The notes beneath the pieces were generated by a model, which was given only the letters and a program-made list of their open reading frames with translations, made no database searches and was not told the DNA's origin. A program made the translations under genes and the position numbers. Positions 34,571-48,800 of a stretch of 64,000 bases of DNA are shown here, one piece after another; positions within the stretch are counted from its first letter, which is position 1, and every line of letters begins with the position of its first letter. Origin of the DNA: Omphiscola glabra (lineage: Eukaryota > Mollusca > Gastropoda > Lymnaeidae); contig OZ024808.1 in the NCBI GenBank assembly GCA_964017045.1, positions 16,890,784 through 16,954,783 of the forward strand, read 5' to 3'.

Positions 34571-36353
34571 GAGTCTCGTCGAATGAAACTGGATACCACT
34601 GCACTCATGCCCAAGTTCATGACAGAGAGTTTACCCTGTTGTTACCAGTTAACAGAATCCAGGGCCGAGAACTCAACGGTGGTTGTAGTAGAGTGTAGTA
34701 CGCGATAGCACAGCTTTTAGTTTTATTACATTTTATACTCTTCGAATGTACACATCTCTAAATGTACACATACTTTAAATGTGCATATACTTTGAATGCA
34801 CGAATTATTAAACTATGTCCTTACCGAGCCAGCAAATGCTGTGAATAAATTTAACAATGATATAATGTGGACATCAAATCAATAGAATAAGTTAACACTG
34901 CACAACAATTTCTTTAATTAGTTTGGATTGACTCCTCTTCCGTCGGACCAACATACTTTTAAGGTTATTGCCGCCGGGGAAGGTGCGAGAATTTAGCCGC
35001 GCCCTTAGCACGAAAAAAAAAAGCTAACAAAAAAAAACAACCTCTGCTGTTGGCCAAAAATGACGACCTCTATATAATGAAAACAAGTGCGACCCCCTCC
35101 CCCTTCCTATGGGCCACAGCACACACTACGCACTACCCCATTTTATATTATGAAGTACGTACTTGAGGAAGTTTTTTTATAATAATCGCTAATGGGATAG
35201 ATGTTTCGAGAACAAATAATAATAACGAAACTAAAAATGACATCTAGTCTAAATCTAAACGACATGACCTCTAAATGACATATGTCATGCTACTTTCTGT
35301 GCCTAGTCACCCAAATTTGTTAATAAGTTAAATAGAGGCAATCCATCCATGAGGTTACGCAATTTAGGACCATTTTGCACCCCCCCCCCTTTTTTCAAAC
35401 CTCTTCAGTGAAGGCCTCACCCCGGGCCCTTTGGTTATCTCCTCCCGCCCCCCCCCCCCCAAAAAAATCTGTATAAATCTGTCACAAAATTAGACCAGCT
35501 GGTGAATGCACCTTCACAAGTGTTCGTGCCCCCCCCCCCCCCCTTTTTCTCTCTCTCACTCCATGGATTTATGACTTCGTTTATGTATGACCCTTTATAT
35601 CATATTTATAATATAAAGAGGTTTGTCTCCTCCATTTGTACAACGCCCAACGCAGGAAGCGTAGACCTACACTTCCATAACTAAACAATTTTACTTTTTT
35701 AGACGGACGAGCAAAGCAGCCCTACTAATATACCGTACTTTGTAGAAATATGAAAAACAACTACCGATGTGTTATATCCAAAAGTGTAGTGTTGGTGTAA
35801 GAAATCCACAATACCACATACGTGAAATCCAAAAACAACAACTATGAAATTATAAGAGGAAATATAAACTTTCTGAAAACTCAGTCCCATGAAAAATTGT
35901 AATGGGAAAACCCGATGCTTACAGAATACTTTGGGAAGTTCCGAAAATGTAGACTTTGGTACCGGAAAGGTAACTGGCTGTGAATCAGAATTTTTTTTTA
36001 ATGAAAGGGTAATTACTCTAACAAATTACCATTTTTTTTGTTTTGTTCGTCTGTCTATAATTTTTTAAAAAAATGTAAACTAGATCAAAAGCTATTTAAT
36101 ATTTGGCTCTTTGCCACCAAAAGGTTGCCTTTCCCTTGCCTATGTCGTCTAGACTATTTTAAAGTCTGATTGTAATTGTAAAGGCTGCGACTGTGGACTG
36201 TGGCTTTTCTGGTTGCAATTAATTATTAATATCTTGCTGAGATTACCTTGGAAGTTCTCGTCCAAAATTCATCCAACTTACATCTGTGAAGCTGTCTTTT
36301 TGTCCATCAGCATAATTCATTTTAAAGTCAAAGTACAGACACAGAATGGATAT
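34571..36353. other. Intergenic stretch without recognised gene
   Basis: Poly-C runs occur at about 35380, 35450 and 35530. Short frames only; nothing recognised. Confidence 0.5.
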
Positions 36354-36719
36354 TGTTACGACCTGGATTGTTATGAATGTCTGGTATGGCGACATGGCGA
36401 CAGTGTTTTGTTAGAGTTGATTGTGAGGTCAGAGGTGAAATTGGTTCGTTAATGAATGTCTGGTCGGGCGAGGTGTTGAGGGGATAAAAGTTGTGAGCTG
36501 TTAATTAAGAGTTAGTAGAGCCAGGAATTAGTCGAGAGAGGAGTCCAGAGTAGATCGTTAGAGTTAGTATAGAGTCGAGAGTAGTTAGAGAGAAGAGGGT
36601 TACTATTCTCTCCATTGATGAATTGACATTGGCTGCGATTAGATCATGTAATAAAAGTACTGTCATTGTGATCTTCATTGGATGCTGATGTTTTGTTCTT
36701 TATCGGACCTGGTGTGACA
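36354..36719 (+). mobile_element. Possible solo LTR
   Basis: The segment begins tgttacgacctgg and ends ggacctggtgtgaca. It contains a TATA-like ggggataaaag and a polyadenylation-type aataaaagtactg about 75 bp before the end. No matching 5-bp target duplication was found, so the call is tentative. Confidence 0.4.
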
Positions 36720-37224
36720 GGAAACATTCTTTGACATTAGAGAAGACCAAAGTAAGAAGGCTGTAACTCATTGTAACCCTTTTGACAACGAAAGTAGAAC
36801 GCAACAGATATTCTTTCTCCTTTACTGGTGGCACAGTCTGTAATGAAGCTATGATTTAATAATATATAATTAAGAGGCCCACCCACATGCCCATCGTGTT
36901 GGCTCGGATTTAAAAGGTGCCCCCGTGGCTGTGTGGGGGGGGGGGGCTCGTATTAATAAGGGTCCTAAAGTTGGGGTGTGGAAGAAAAAATAACTCTCAA
37001 CTTTGAATAAAGGAGGCACAAAAACAGAAATTGGGGGGGAGGGGGTGCCTTCAAAAGTCACACAAGAACTCTGGGGGCCACTTTTTGCATTAAAAGCAAT
37101 ATATTAGCTGAATTGATTTTTTTCCCTACAACATTTGTTGTCGTTTTATTCCTTAGTAAGACTTAATTTTATAATATTTCAAAAACTAATTTTGAAGTCG
37201 TTTCTTTATTTCAATATTTAAAAC

Positions 37225-37530
37225 AGCGATAACAAAATAAACGTGCTATAACAAATTGAAGATATAACAAACGAGACGTGTAACAAAATAAACGTATAAC
37301 AAAATAAACGTATAATAAATATATATATATATATAACAAAATAAAGTATAACAACATAAACATATTACAAAATAAATGTATAACGAAATAAACAAACAAC
37401 AAAATAAAGGAATAACAAAATAAACGTACACCTATAACAAAATAAACGTATAACAAAATATATATATAACAATATCCACATATTAAAAAATAAACGTATA
37501 ACAAAATAAATGTATAACAAAATAAATGTT
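37225..37530. repeat. 16-bp AT-rich repeat (aacaaaataaacgtat)
   Basis: About 18 irregular units with a short (AT)n insert. Tyr/Leu/Phe frames over it are artefacts. Confidence 0.88.
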
Positions 37531-38049
37531 TGGCTATTAGCGCTAAATTGTTTACGGAGTCCTATTGAAAGATCGTGAATTTAAAAAAAAAAAAAAGAAA
37601 GATATTTCATGACATATTTTAAAGGTGAAATACAAAAATAATAATGAACCATTCTGGCACAGGTCCCTGGTGAACCGGGGAGCTTGTCAACTGGCCAGCA
37701 AAACATAAATGTTTGATAAACACTGGTTTCAAACAGACTGAAAATGAGAACAATGGAAGGTTCAACTTATTTATTTATTTTTTTTGTTTGCGTGGAAACA
37801 ACTCGGAATTAAAATATTAATGTAAAAATTTAGTTATAACTAGTAAATCGTAAAATATTTCAATTTCTTTTTTAATAATTACATTCAACCGGCAAAACAA
37901 ACGACGACGACAACACAAGATTCCTGTTGTTCAGCTATTAATAGATATACATTTCTTGCCCTACATTGAACACATTTATAGGACAGCTTGAATAACAAAT
38001 GTGCAACGTAACAGATCATATAATCATTGATGATTAATGAATGAATTGA

Positions 38050-38967
38050 ACGGTGTACAAGCGGGGAATGTAACGTGCATGTAACGGTGTACAAGCGGGG
38101 AATGTAACGTGCATGTAACGGTGTACAAGCGGGGAATGTAACGTGCATGTAACGGTGTACAAGCGGGGAATGTAACGTGCATGTAACGGTGTACAAGCGG
38201 GGAATGTAACGTGCATGTAACGGTGTACAAGCGGGGAATGTAACGTGCATGTAACGGTGTACAAGCGGGGAATGTAACGTGCATGTAACGGTGTACAAGC
38301 GGGGAATGTAACGTGCATGTAACGGTGTACAAGCGGGGAATGTAACGTGCATGTAACGGTGTACAAGCGGGGAATGTAACGTGCATGTAACGGTGTACAA
38401 GCGGGGAATGTAACGTGCATGTAACGGTGTACAAGCGGGGAATGTAACGTGCATGTAACGGTGTACAAGCGGGGAATGTAACGTGCATGTAACTGTGTAC
38501 AAGCGGGGAATGTAACGTGCATGTAACGGTGTACAAGCGGGGAATGTAACGTGCATGTAACGGTGTACAAGCGGGGAATGTAACGTGCATGTAACGGTGT
38601 ACAAGCGGGGAATGTAACGTGCATATAACGGTGTACAAGCGGGGAATGTAACGTGCATGTAACGGTGTACAAGCGGGGAATGTAACGTGCATATAACGGT
38701 GTACAAGCGGGGATAGTAACGTGCATATAACGGTGTACAAGCGGGGAATGTAACGTGCATATAACGGTGTACAAGCGGGGAATGTAACGTGCATATAACG
38801 GTGTACAAGCGGGGAATGTAACGTGCATATAACGGTGTACAAGCGGGGAATGTAACGTGCATATAACGGTATACAAGCGGGGAATGTAACGTGCATATAA
38901 CGGTGTACAAGCGGGGAATGTAACGTGCATATAACGGTGTACAAGCGGGGAATGTAACGTGCATATA
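38050..38967. repeat. 34-bp satellite array, about 27 units
   Basis: The unit is cggtgtacaagcggggaatg plus taacgtgcatgtaa. Because 34 is not a multiple of three and no minus-strand frame has a stop, all three minus frames are open for over 300 codons. Units left of about 38625 end atgtaa and those to the right end atataa, with one mixed step at the border. Confidence 0.96.
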
Positions 38968-39132
38968 AAAAAAATTGAAATTTTTAATTCAATATTCACC
39001 ATAAAACACATCGAATGTAGGTTAAAACATGTCAGTCATTGGGTCAGGACTTTTCCATGACACGGGGTAACCGAAAACAATATATTGTTGCATATTCCTA
39101 ATAGAGTTTCAGGTATCTTCAAAACACGAAAA

Positions 39133-39321
39133 CAGTGGTTCTCAACTTCCTAATGCCACGACCCTTTAATACAGTTACTCATGCTGTGGTGACCCGCAAT
39201 CATAAAATTATTTTCGTTGCTACTACATAAATATGTGTTTTCCCATGGTCTTAGGCGACCCCTGGGTAAGGGTAGTTCGACCCTCAAAAAGGGCTCGCTA
39301 CCGACAGGTTGTGAACCACTG
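39133..39321. mobile_element. hAT-like MITE (CAGTGGTTCTCAACC family)
   Basis: It starts cagtggttctcaacttccta and ends ggttgtgaaccactg. The flanking octamers cacgaaaa and cactaaat agree at 6 of 8. It lies just after the stop codon of gene 2. Confidence 0.72.
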
Positions 39322-39382
39322 CACTAAATAATTCATATAAATCTTACAAGACTGTTATGTACAAATTGTATGTTTAAGTAGA

Positions 39383-39835
39383 TTAAGAAATAAAAGTTCG
39401 AATGCGAGACTGTATGTTTTGTCGACAGATGGGGCACTGCAGAAGCGGCTTGGCGCAGTAGAAGCAACACGCGAGGTGACCGCACGGAACAAAAGCCATG
39501 CAGGCGTCCTGGTCCATACAAATTTTACATATTCGCTCCTCCTTAAGACGCCGGTTCTCTTCAGCCAGGCCCGCGCTCTCTGGCGGGGTGGCAGAGTTGA
39601 CCCCATCGGACGGAGCTTCCGCGTGTGTGAGTGCGGCGGTGACGTCTGTCTGCAGGTCGGCGTTTAACACAGCGTCCAGCAACGTGTCGACGTCTGTGTA
39701 TTCCCCTCTGCCTTTGGCCAGTCTGTTCTTCACGAACTTCTCAACACGTTCTCTAGAAGCCCCCATCCGGAGAACCTTCTGAACGACATCGCTCTGCATT
39801 GGATCCTTAGTCGGACTTTCAATCTTCACATCGAC
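39383..39835 (-). CDS. Gene 2 exon 12: UBA-like domain and C-terminal IAP-type RING
   Basis: After acceptor CCAACAG it reads VDVKIESPTKDPMQSDVVQK and a UBA-like block through VLRMGASRERVEKFVKNRLA to DTLLDAVLNADLQ. A short acidic linker and [18 protein letters not shown] follow. The RING keeps all eight ligands (CKIC, PCGH, CFYC and CPIC), and the chain ends RIRTFIS, the IAP-like terminus. No canonical AATAAA was seen close to the stop; a hAT-like MITE begins 62 nt downstream and would be in the 3' UTR. Confidence 0.9.
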   Translation of the reverse strand, partial: VDVKIESPTKDPMQSDVVQKVLRMGASRERVEKFVKNRLAKGRGEYTDVDTLLDAVLNADLQTDVTAALTHAEAPSDGVNSATPPESAGLAEENRRLKEERICKICMDQDACMAFVPCGHLACCFYCAKPLLQCPICRQNIQSRIRTFIS

Positions 39836-42800
39836 CTGTTGGTTTGGGGGTGGGGGGTAGGGGGGTTGGAGAGAGAGAGAGAGAAAGGCTACAATACTGC
39901 TTGGCAAATATTTGATTTCTATTATTATCTTTTTTAAAATTATTATTTCTTTAAAATCAATCAGTCGAGGGTGCTATTTTGTGTTGCCTGAACATACATT
40001 ATCATGGATGTATTTTAATTTAAGAATGCATTTCAACGATTATTATATATATATATATATATATATTTTACAATTTTGAAATATACTAATTTTAAGGGAC
40101 CCATATCTTATAATAGTTACATTAGTTTATTGAATTTCAAATATTTCAAGTTTGAGCTTAGTTGATTAAAAAAAAAAGTTAACAAGCCACAAAGCAAATA
40201 TTTCCCTGATTAATCTTTTTTTTTCCTCTTGAAGATACAATTTAAAAATTAGAAATGTATGTATACTTCCGTTAACTCTATGCATTTATGGATAATTCAA
40301 TTAAGAGGCAACGAAACAAACATATTTTAGATGAACCTTGGCCAGAGCATCTTGGTGGTAAATCCATTTCATGCCATCCTCATACACGACCACAACGTCA
40401 TCATCGTCGTCAATAGACATCACAGTGCCAGTCAACTTGTTGTACTTTGGGCAGGAAAAGTCAAGTAAGTCAAAGCATTCACTAATTCTTTATTTATTTT
40501 ATTTTTTCAATTTTAACACCACGGTATGACAGTTATGAACTGTCACATGCTCCATGTTTTCCCAGGGATTTTTTTTACATTTTAACCTAAGTTTTAATAA
40601 CACTCTGATTAAAGCGTCAGTTAACACGATCAAATTTCGCATCAAATTTTTGCATTAACGAACTAATTTGTGCGTGGTTTTATTTTTTGGGGGAATTTGA
40701 TCAAATAGTAATTTGAAAGTTGTGACAAGGCTTCATACACGAATTGCATCAAATGCTGGAAGGCAAAATTTGATCACGTGAACCGACGCTAAGTGTTATG
40801 AGCTAATTCTGTTTCTTTGCAATATATTTATATACATACATTCTTCACATCTTACGCCGAGTTAAAATATTTTACTTTATTTCTTAAATTAATTTTTTGT
40901 TTAAGGTCGCATTAACATAGTCGAATACTAATTTACATCCAGCGGCGTAGCTAGGGTTAGTGTCCCCCGGGCGGGAATCTCGTGGTGTCACTCACTCCCC
41001 CCCCCCCCACTTCCCCCCACCCGACTTCTACGATGGATTTCTTCTTGTTAAAATAAGTCCACAGTATAACAATGACAAGAACAAAAACAAATGAATTGAA
41101 CGTCAGGATGTAAATGTATTTAAGAACTGTAACATATACTTAGAAAGCTCATTGGTAATCAATGGAAAGGTTCACTTCTCAGAATTTAGATAAATATAGC
41201 TTCCTGTCACTTACGAAAGTTACCGAACACTTCAATCGGCGTTGAATCATGGTCAAAACGGTGTTTTTCTGACTTAATTATAAGGTCACCTCATTGCTGA
41301 CGTATCAACCTTGAACTTTTAATTAATTTTAATAAATTGGAGACGCGTGGGAAAACTTACGCGTGATCGGTCATCCCTTTTTAAAGAAATTCGGTTAGAC
41401 AGAGCAGTGTGTGCTCTCTAAACATGCAATTTTTCAATTTGGTGTCATCCCCCTGAGATGGTGTCACCCGGTGCGGTCCGCACCCCCTCTAGCTACGCCA
41501 CTCTATACATGGTATAAGATCTTTATTTCGTATTCTTTTTATATAAATAGTATAAATTAAACAACCCCTGAAGCAAAGTTTCCGTATAAATCATTTATAT
41601 GCACTCTAGTTTTGTATGTATGTAATTGCACGTGATGTATCATGTATGTGATTGTTGTATGGTATGGGAATTATTTTTATCAAAATTAGTGCAAGTAAAA
41701 CTTAAAAGACTAAAGATATAGTTAAACCCAAATACGTCACAAATACAAAGCACTTAGAAACAGCTGCACAATTAATCACCACGCTAAAACACGTACCAAC
41801 TGAACAAATCATATTTCACTCATCTTCCACCTTGAAAGACAGGGGAAAAAAAAACGATTTTTTTTTTTGGAGTAAGGTTTGGGGCTGAAATTTCTAAAAG
41901 AATGTGTTGTCATCGGCAACGAGGCTGCTAGCAAAGTTTCAGTTCGATAGGATGACGGGAAGTGGGTCAATTAGCCGTCCGAATTTTTTTTGTTTTTTCA
42001 AGAAACACAAACCAAAAGCGAAGTTAATATAAAGGATTAATAACGCACTAAAACTTCAAAAAATAGGTTGTCATAGATCAGTGGTTCTCAACCTTCCTAA
42101 TGCCGCGATTGTTCAATATAGTTCCTCGTGTTGTTCCTCCCCCCCCCCCCCCACACATAAATTAGTATCGGCGCTACTTCATAAATTATGGGCTTTCCGA
42201 TCGTATTCGGAAACACCTGTGTAAGGATATTTCGACCCCACAAAGGGGTCACGACTCAAAGGTTGAGAACCGCTGTGACAGATTGTCTAAAAATAAATCT
42301 AATACCCGCAACAGCATGTTTTCTCTCCTCTAAATGTCCACCAGTATTGACCCACACACAAAATACTTAAGCTTTCAACCAGTTCGCTCGATCGCCTCAT
42401 TCACAACTTAATGGCACAGTAATCTAAGCAAACCAAAGAACGCCTTGTCAATATTGTTAAAAGGCTGCACCTATTGGTACACGGGTACCAGAATTGAGAT
42501 GTTGAAATTAAAAAACGATTAAGAATATTACTGTTCGGTTTGTAAGACCAAATGAGGTATCAAATGAAAGATAATTGAATGTATTATACGTTTGTAAACT
42601 TAATTCTTCATTTTTACTAAAATAAACTACTACAAATGACATCCGAATGGCATTAGTCAAAATGGACCCGGACACGCAGCGCCGCCATTCGCACCCGGGT
42701 ACCATTAGACTCAATGCTATTCGGATGTCGTTTGTGGTAGTTTATTTTAGTAAAACTGAAAAATTTAGATTTCAAACGTATAGTACATTCAATTATCTTT

Positions 42801-45800
42801 CATATGATACCTAATTTGGTCTTACAAACCCAACAATAACATTTTAAATCGTTTTTTAATCCCAACCTCTCCATTCTGGTACCCGTGCCGTGTACCAATA
42901 GCCACTTCGTTGTTAAAAAGTCACCTTTGCCATATCATTGTTCCATCCCCCAGTTTTTTGTTGCAGAACTTTCACCACGTCATTCCCAAAGCCGCATGTC
43001 ACCTTCTCTCCGATCTTAAAACCGCACTCGGAGAATTCGGCTTTGCCTGGTTGCATGATGAAAAACAAGTGATAACAAAGTTGTTAGTTTTTAGGCTTAA
43101 AATTTAGGGATGTTGTTTAAATGATGATTTCCAAGTCAATGTCATCATTCGGAGCGAGGCGTTAATCTGTTTTAGTCTTTTGTTCGTCTGTTATTTGTCT
43201 TTTGTCGTCTATTTTTAGTCCCTTGTTAGTACGTTGTTAGTCTTTTGTTTGCCCTTTGTTAATATGGTGTTTGTCTTTAGTAAGAATTATAAACCCAATT
43301 GTAAGAAGATGGTGTCAAGAGGGTAATTTTAAGACGAAAAAACTGAACGCAAATAATAAATGTCCTAAAAATTTATAACAATTGGCAATGTCTATTGTGG
43401 TGTTTTATTGTATGGCGTTTAATTATTATTATTGGTACGTCAGATAAGTAATCTTTTTAAGTGTTCTTTGGGGAAAACTTACCTCGTGGTTTATATCGTG
43501 TACCAATTTTGTATAAGATAACTAATTGTACCAGGCCAATGTTGTATAAGACATCTTGTACAAGGCCAATGTTGATAAGGGATTTTGCACAAGGCCCATG
43601 TTGATAAGACATCTAGTACAAGGCCAATGTTGTTAAGACATCTTGTACAAGACTAAAGTTGAAAATACATCTTGCCGAGGCCAATGTTGATAAGACATCT
43701 TGCACAAGGACAATGTTGATAAGACATCTTGCACACGGCCTTTGTTGTGTTAGACAACTGTCAATATGAAGACCATTAGAGGAAATTCAAATCCTAAACT
43801 TACCTAAAACTGGCAGGTGGTCTTTGTAGTAGAAGCCGCCCACAGATGCCTTCGTGAACATCAGGTCAACTTTCCCCAAATGTCCTAGCCTGTAAGTGTT
43901 TTCTGTGCCTCCTGTCCATTCGACGTCCACTTGGCTGTTTGTGGATACCTCTGGGTCCCAGTCCTTGATCGCTAGAACTTTCCCTAAACTGCCTTCTCCA
44001 CCTATAAAAATATGGGGGGGGGGGAGAGAGAACCTTATTGGGTCATCATTAATAATACATTCAAAGACTGGCCTCTCTTGTGACTTAGCAACTGATGTTT
44101 TGTATTCTATGTTCAAAGTCTGTAACACAGCAAAGGACAGACTTTATTCTGTTTTCCAGTCGTTTGTATATTACAATCTTTAATTTTGTTCAGGCATCCC
44201 GTTTAACCATATCCATTTGATTGATTGATTGATTGGATATTTCTATAGCGCTGGTATATATATATATAATGATAATGGTAATATATAATGATTTGATGAC
44301 ATCCATTCTTTCATAGCAAGACAGCAGTCCTCGACAGCCCGAACAGCAACAGCACACTCCAAGGGATCAGGGCGGAAACACTTGTTCAGCTCTGTGTCAT
44401 CGGCAAATATTTTGCGGGAAATACCATGACTTTCAATAATTTTGCCGAGCTGGCTAGTGTACATGGAGAACAGAATAGGTCCTAAACCCGAGCCCTGTGG
44501 CCATGGAAGATGCCCGCTTCACTACAATACGCTGAGTCCTGTCAGTCAGACAAGAAAAAAAACCCAGCGAAGTGCAGCTCCAGAGATGCCTGCATCGTTC
44601 TGACGTCTTGACAGCAGAAGCTCATGGTCAATGACAGTGCCGCCTAGAACGAATAGACCCACTGCGCTAAGTCATGGCTCTGTTTTATGATTTAGAGTTT
44701 CGATTTAAGTTTGAAAATAATCTCATTTTTAATATGTCCATTGAATACACAAAATGTCAAACCCACCGTCCATATCTGCGTACATCCAGTCCTCACCCCG
44801 TCTCACAGTGGACCCTATAAATATTCCCCTTGCTTCGAGTTTTTCACTGCCTTCTCGTTGTGGCACTCGAATGCTGAAATAAATAGTTAAATTAATCATT
44901 TCTGCATCAAAATTACTTAGCTGGGGCTAAAGTTTAAAATCAACAACTCGTGGGAACAACGTTTCCAAATGAACCAGAAAGACCCCTTAATAACATACCA
45001 ACAATTGGAACTTCAATATTAAAATTTATTTTTAAAAAGTATATTATACCAGGATGTCTCTACTATATTATCCTTTAATTATAGCAAGCTTGTTTCACCG
45101 GTAGTTTTTTAGGAAACAAAACAATTGGAGATAAACTTCTATCGTCTGCCGAAACCTTCTTTTATTGCAGCGTTACCTAAAGGGGAGCGTACTAGTTCGG
45201 CTCACAAAAAACAAAACAAAAAAGAGTGGGGGGGGGGGGGCCTTTAAGATTATAATAGCGAGTAATATTGCTTTGGGATAAATGTGTTTACATTTTCAAA
45301 GTGGAGCGGAGGCGATGTTAGGAAAGATTCTCAGCTGTACGTGAGGGGGGGGGAAGGGTTCAGGAATGATGGTCTAATTACTTTAATTTGTCTTAACATA
45401 ATAATTCAAATGTTAATTGCTTATTATTAGATTTAAAAATTGATTGAAAACGAGAAAAATCCCCCCCCCCCAAACAATCACACACACCCACATCGTCCCC
45501 CCCTCCCCACCCACACACACCGTTTGGATGAAGTGCTGTTGATCCTCCAGAACTCATGGCGCGTGTCGTGTTGATCTGAGTGATAACAGACGGAACACAG
45601 ATCGTAGTCGAAGCAGACGACACACTTCCAGCGGGTGCCTCGAATGAATTCCGACTTACATTGGTTGCACGTCGATGTCAGATGTTTGACCCCTGCAGAG
45701 AGGAAGAATGGACGAGCTATCTGTACACCATGAAAGATGTTACATGTTATCGTATGCATAGTTTGTTCATGCTTCCAGGTTACTGGTGTAGTTCATTGAT

Positions 45801-48800
45801 CAAAGTCATATGTTACTGGTATTAATTCATAGTTCAAAGGTTATATACCTCTACCTATAATGCATCATGCTTCTGGCATTTTGCGCTCTACCTATAGCGA
45901 TTCGTGCTTTTTGGCGATTCCCGCTCTACCTATAGTGCATCATGCTTCTGGCGATTAGCGCTCTACCTATCGTGCAATAGGTTTAAGGCGTTTTTTCGCC
46001 CTACTCAGCAGCGGCCGATTTCTAGAATGCATTCATAACTTTAACAAATCTTGACGTGCTGTAGGCATATTCTGACTTCCTATTAGGAATCATCGAGTCA
46101 AAATACTTACAGCCCATGTTTTACTTTCAGTAGCAAAATTTTTGTTAAATGATGTTTTTGCATAGCAGACAATCTGCTCTTTTTCTGAACGGGTAACACT
46201 ATCAATTGTAAGAACAAACTATGGGCGTCATTTCAGGGTTTTTTTTCGGGGCGTGGGGGGGGGGCAACCAAAACTTGGTCGGCTTGCTAAGTTGTTTATT
46301 ACTCGAAGCGCCACAATACATAATAAAAACCTGCAGATTCAATGGGGGGGGGGGGGGAGTTGCAAATGCCCCACCCTGCCCTACCCAAATGATGTCATTG
46401 GAACGTACCATTAGAACACACATCACTAAAACACACGTCATCAGCACACGTCATCAGCACACGCCCTTTACATAAGCAAAGTAACACCGCTTACATAAAT
46501 CATGCCAAAGAACTTACCGCCCGGGGAACTGTCGTAGACAAGCAGATCATACGCCTCGCCCTTTCCGACCCTGCACGTGCTTCTCTGGCCCGAATCCCAC
46601 AGGACGACCACGCATTTATCCGGCGGCTTCAGGTGACCAGGTCCCCAGATGTCCACAACAGTCCCGACATGGCCCTCGCCGCTGTCCCCGTCGTCCCACT
46701 TCCAGTTGGGTCCACGGACAACGCGACAGCCGAGGTTTACCTTGACCACGTTTGTCTTCGCGGCCGTTTTAGGCTCTGGGGGCTGCGGTCTTGGAGGAGT
46801 TGGTGGAGGTGGCGGGGGTCTTCGTGTGGCAGATGGTGGTGGAGGTGGCGGAGGCCTTCGTGTGGCAGAAGGTGGCGGAGGTGGTTGAGGTCTTGCTGTG
46901 GTTGCAGGGGGTGGAGGTGGCTGAGGTCTTGGTGTAGTTGCAGCTGGAGGAGGCGATGGAGGTCTTCGTGTGGATGTAGTTGGCTGAGAAGCTTGAGACC
47001 TAGCCTGATGAGTCAGAGTGTATGATGCTAACACATTGTCCCAGAAGAAGCATTAAACATGTCAGCGGTCACAGGTTGGCTTATCATGGTTCAAACTAAA
47101 TTATGTGCGTTACTCTTTAAGAATAGTATTAATCTTTGAACCAACCATAAGTAAAAAAAGTATACAAATTGGAATCATTTGAAGAAACTGCTCAATCTCT
47201 CAACAGTTATAATTATAACTGAATGGAAAAAAATAAATTTTACAAGTCATTAAACACGTCATTTCCCTTTACCCAAATACTCAAAAAAATCTCAACATAA
47301 TATTAATAGATAAAGCAACACATATACTCTCTACACTAAGCATCATTTCCATTATACCAAACATTCACGCCCCTACATCTAGTTCACAACAATCACGAGA
47401 TATGAAAAACAAGAATTCCTTTTAAGTTGATTTATTCCTTGGGGATTCCTCTAATACTCCAAGCATTCACTGACAAGTTTGGTTTTTTTTTTGGTTTTTT
47501 TTAAATTCAGCTTTTAGGTGGCCCGAAATGAAACAAGTCCGAAACACACTACATACTTAAGCATTTTACCCCGCCGGTGGCATAGGACGTCTACAAGAAT
47601 ATTCCATCCATCTTGGCCCCGTCCTTTCGCTTCCAGGTGTATCCCATACTCTGTGCTGTGTCTTCCTCTAGCTCTGTCAATTCCATGTCAGCAGTTATCT
47701 ACTGATATTATCTGGGGGTTTACAAAGAGTGTGCCCTATACATCTCCCTATTTGCCTTACGATGTCTTCAGCAATACGCTCTTGGAATGTCCTTTCCAGT
47801 AAATACTTGTTGATGATGGTGTTTGGCCATTTTATGTTCAGCACCTTTCTAAGGCAAGCGTTTACGGAGATCTGTGTTTCCGCGTAATACTCGATGCTGT
47901 TCTGCAAAGGTTCGACTCCAAAGAGTAGGACTCTTTTGACACTTGTGTTAAAAATTCTGACTTCGTTTTGCAGAGTCTTTCTTTAATGGCACAAATGCTG
48001 ATCTAGCCTTTCCAATTCTAGCCATGATGTCGGCTTGGAATCCAAAACCCAGATGTTTGTGTGCCGAGATTTTAACTGGGACACTTTGTTATAATTCAAC
48101 GATTTGAAAGCTAGAAATGTCGTTTAAGCAATCATCCCAACATGTTGTGGTGCCAGCTAGCAATATCGCTTAAGCAATCATCCTAACATGTTGTGGTGCC
48201 AGCTAGAAATGTCGTTTAAGCAATCATCCTAACATGTTGTGGTGCCAGCTAGAAATGTCGTTTAAACAATCATCCTAACATGTTGTGGTGGCAGCTAGCA
48301 ATATCGTTTAAGCAATCATCCTAACATATTGTGGTGCCAGCTAGCAATATCGTTTAAGCAATAATCCTAACATGTTGTGTTGCCAGCTAGCAATATCGTT
48401 TAAGCAATCGCCCTAACATGGTGTGGTGCCAGCTAGCAATATCGTTTAAGCAATCATCCTAACATGTTGTGGTGCCAGCTAGAAATGTCATTGAAGCAAC
48501 CATACTCTGATGCTGTGGTGCCAGCTAGAAATGTCATTGAAGCAACCATTCTCTCATGTTGTGGTGCCAACTAGAAATGCCATTGAAGCAACCATACTCA
48601 CTTGTTGTGGTGCCAGCTAGAAATATCATTGAAGCAACCACCCTCACTTGCTGTGGTGCCAGCTAGAAATATCATTGAAGCAACCATCCTCACTTGCTGT
48701 GGTGCCAGCTAGAAATATCATTGAAGCAACCATCCTCACTTGCTATGGTGCCAGCTAGAAATATCATTGAAGCAACCATCCTCACTTGCTGTTGTGCCAG

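Noticed and set aside
19465..38967. A functional link between the CENP-B-like gene and the nearby satellites
   Set aside because: No CENP-B-box-like motif was seen in the arrays, and proximity alone is not evidence.
37885..39011. Three overlapping minus-strand frames of 306-359 codons
   Set aside because: They are the same 34-bp satellite read in three frames; no frame is favoured and the protein is a 34-residue exact repeat.
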